From Kribbella turkmenica (GTDB lineage: Bacteria > Actinomycetota > Actinomycetes > Propionibacteriales > Kribbellaceae): a stretch of DNA of 48,312 nucleotides. The DNA lies in assembly GCF_004348725.1 (NCBI RefSeq), contig NZ_SMKR01000036.1:1-48312 (forward strand), written 5' to 3'. The notes beneath the pieces are model-generated. The model was not told the DNA's origin. It was given only the letters and a program-made list of their open reading frames with translations, and searched no databases. A program made the position numbers and the translations under genes. This document shows, in pieces, positions 48,257 through 48,312 of this stretch. Within the stretch, counting starts at the first letter, position 1. The number at the start of each line of letters is the position of its first letter.

Positions 48257-48262
48257 TAGGGT
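48257..48262 (+). promoter_or_regulatory. Candidate -10 box for the gene at the right edge
   Basis: TAGGGT fits TANNNT and is followed after 6 bases by an ATG at 48269. No Shine-Dalgarno is present, again the pattern of a leaderless gene. Confidence 0.35.
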
Positions 48263-48268
48263 GCAGGT

Positions 48269-48312
48269 ATGAGTACAGATGTGTTCGAGCCACTGGGTGG
48301 GCTGGAGGGGGT
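48269..48312 (+). CDS. Start of a gene cut by the window edge
   Basis: An open frame starts with ATG at 48269 and reads MSTDVFEPLGGLEG to the end of the window, divergent from the wall-polymer transferase gene. Only 14 codons are visible, so no family can be named. The leaderless-type -10 box in front supports it as a real start. Confidence 0.4.
   Translation, partial: MSTDVFEPLGGLEG

Noticed and set aside
46874..48259. Long plus-strand frame of 461 codons
   Set aside because: It is antisense to the GT2/glycerophosphotransferase fusion, whose domains are unmistakable.
1..48312. CRISPR arrays, tRNA genes, insertion-sequence ends
   Set aside because: I found no regularly spaced repeats, no cloverleaf-like segment in the short gaps and no transposase-like ORF.

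Overview
The window is GC-rich throughout, has many GTG starts, and shows TGATG/ATGA stop-start overlaps and several apparently leaderless genes. This points to a high-GC Gram-positive actinobacterium. A Kribbella- or Nocardioides-like member of the Propionibacteriales is my guess, not something the sequence proves. Genes are dense: no gap exceeds about 150 bases, and I see no tRNA, rRNA, CRISPR array or insertion sequence.

Layout. (1) 0.1-3.2 kb, minus strand: cation/acetate symporter, its DUF485 partner and a methyltransferase. (2) 3.2-34.1 kb: a cell-surface glycan locus. It holds all six steps to CMP-pseudaminic acid (pseB, pseC and pseF at 9.8-12.7 kb minus; pseG at 22.4 kb plus; pseI and pseH at 28.5-30.0 kb minus). 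It also holds four related large membrane proteins that look like GT-C glycosyltransferases (5.6, 13.6, 16.0 and 31.7 kb), two GT2 enzymes, a capsule-synthase-like protein, a beta-helix protein, an unknown 414-residue protein, two copies of a two-gene A/B module, a WecD-like acetyltransferase and a secreted GHL10-type hydrolase. (3) 34.2-36.7 kb: a cassette of small membrane peptide, acyl carrier protein, AMP-forming ligase and SDR reductase. (4) 36.7-44.2 kb: accessory metabolism and regulation (BBE-type flavoprotein, DUF2786 protein, RmlC-like cupin, TetR/MFS pair with twin operators, tandem GNAT, esterase). (5) 44.2-48.2 kb: argS preceded by an arginine-rich leader peptide, and a GT2 plus CDP-glycerol phosphotransferase fusion of teichoic-acid type. 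A further gene starts at the right edge.

How it fits together. PseB, PseC, PseH, PseG, PseI and PseF would make CMP-Pse5Ac7Ac in the cytoplasm. The capsule-synthase-like protein, the GT2 enzymes and possibly the A and B proteins could assemble a Pse-containing polymer. The GT-C proteins could use polyprenyl-linked sugars outside the membrane, with the GtrB-like GT2 at 8.0 kb supplying a polyprenyl-phosphate sugar. A CDP-glycerol-type phosphotransferase nearby suits a wall-linked anionic polymer.

The two most striking observations are these. First, the decayed 3' ends of a second pseC and a second pseF bracket one A/B module at 3.2-5.6 kb, so part of a second pse operon once lay there. Second, a short ORF with seven Arg codons, including CGA-CGA-CGA-CGC, lies just upstream of argS with mutually exclusive hairpins. 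It looks like ribosome-mediated attenuation and has a near-consensus -10 box placed for a leaderless transcript.
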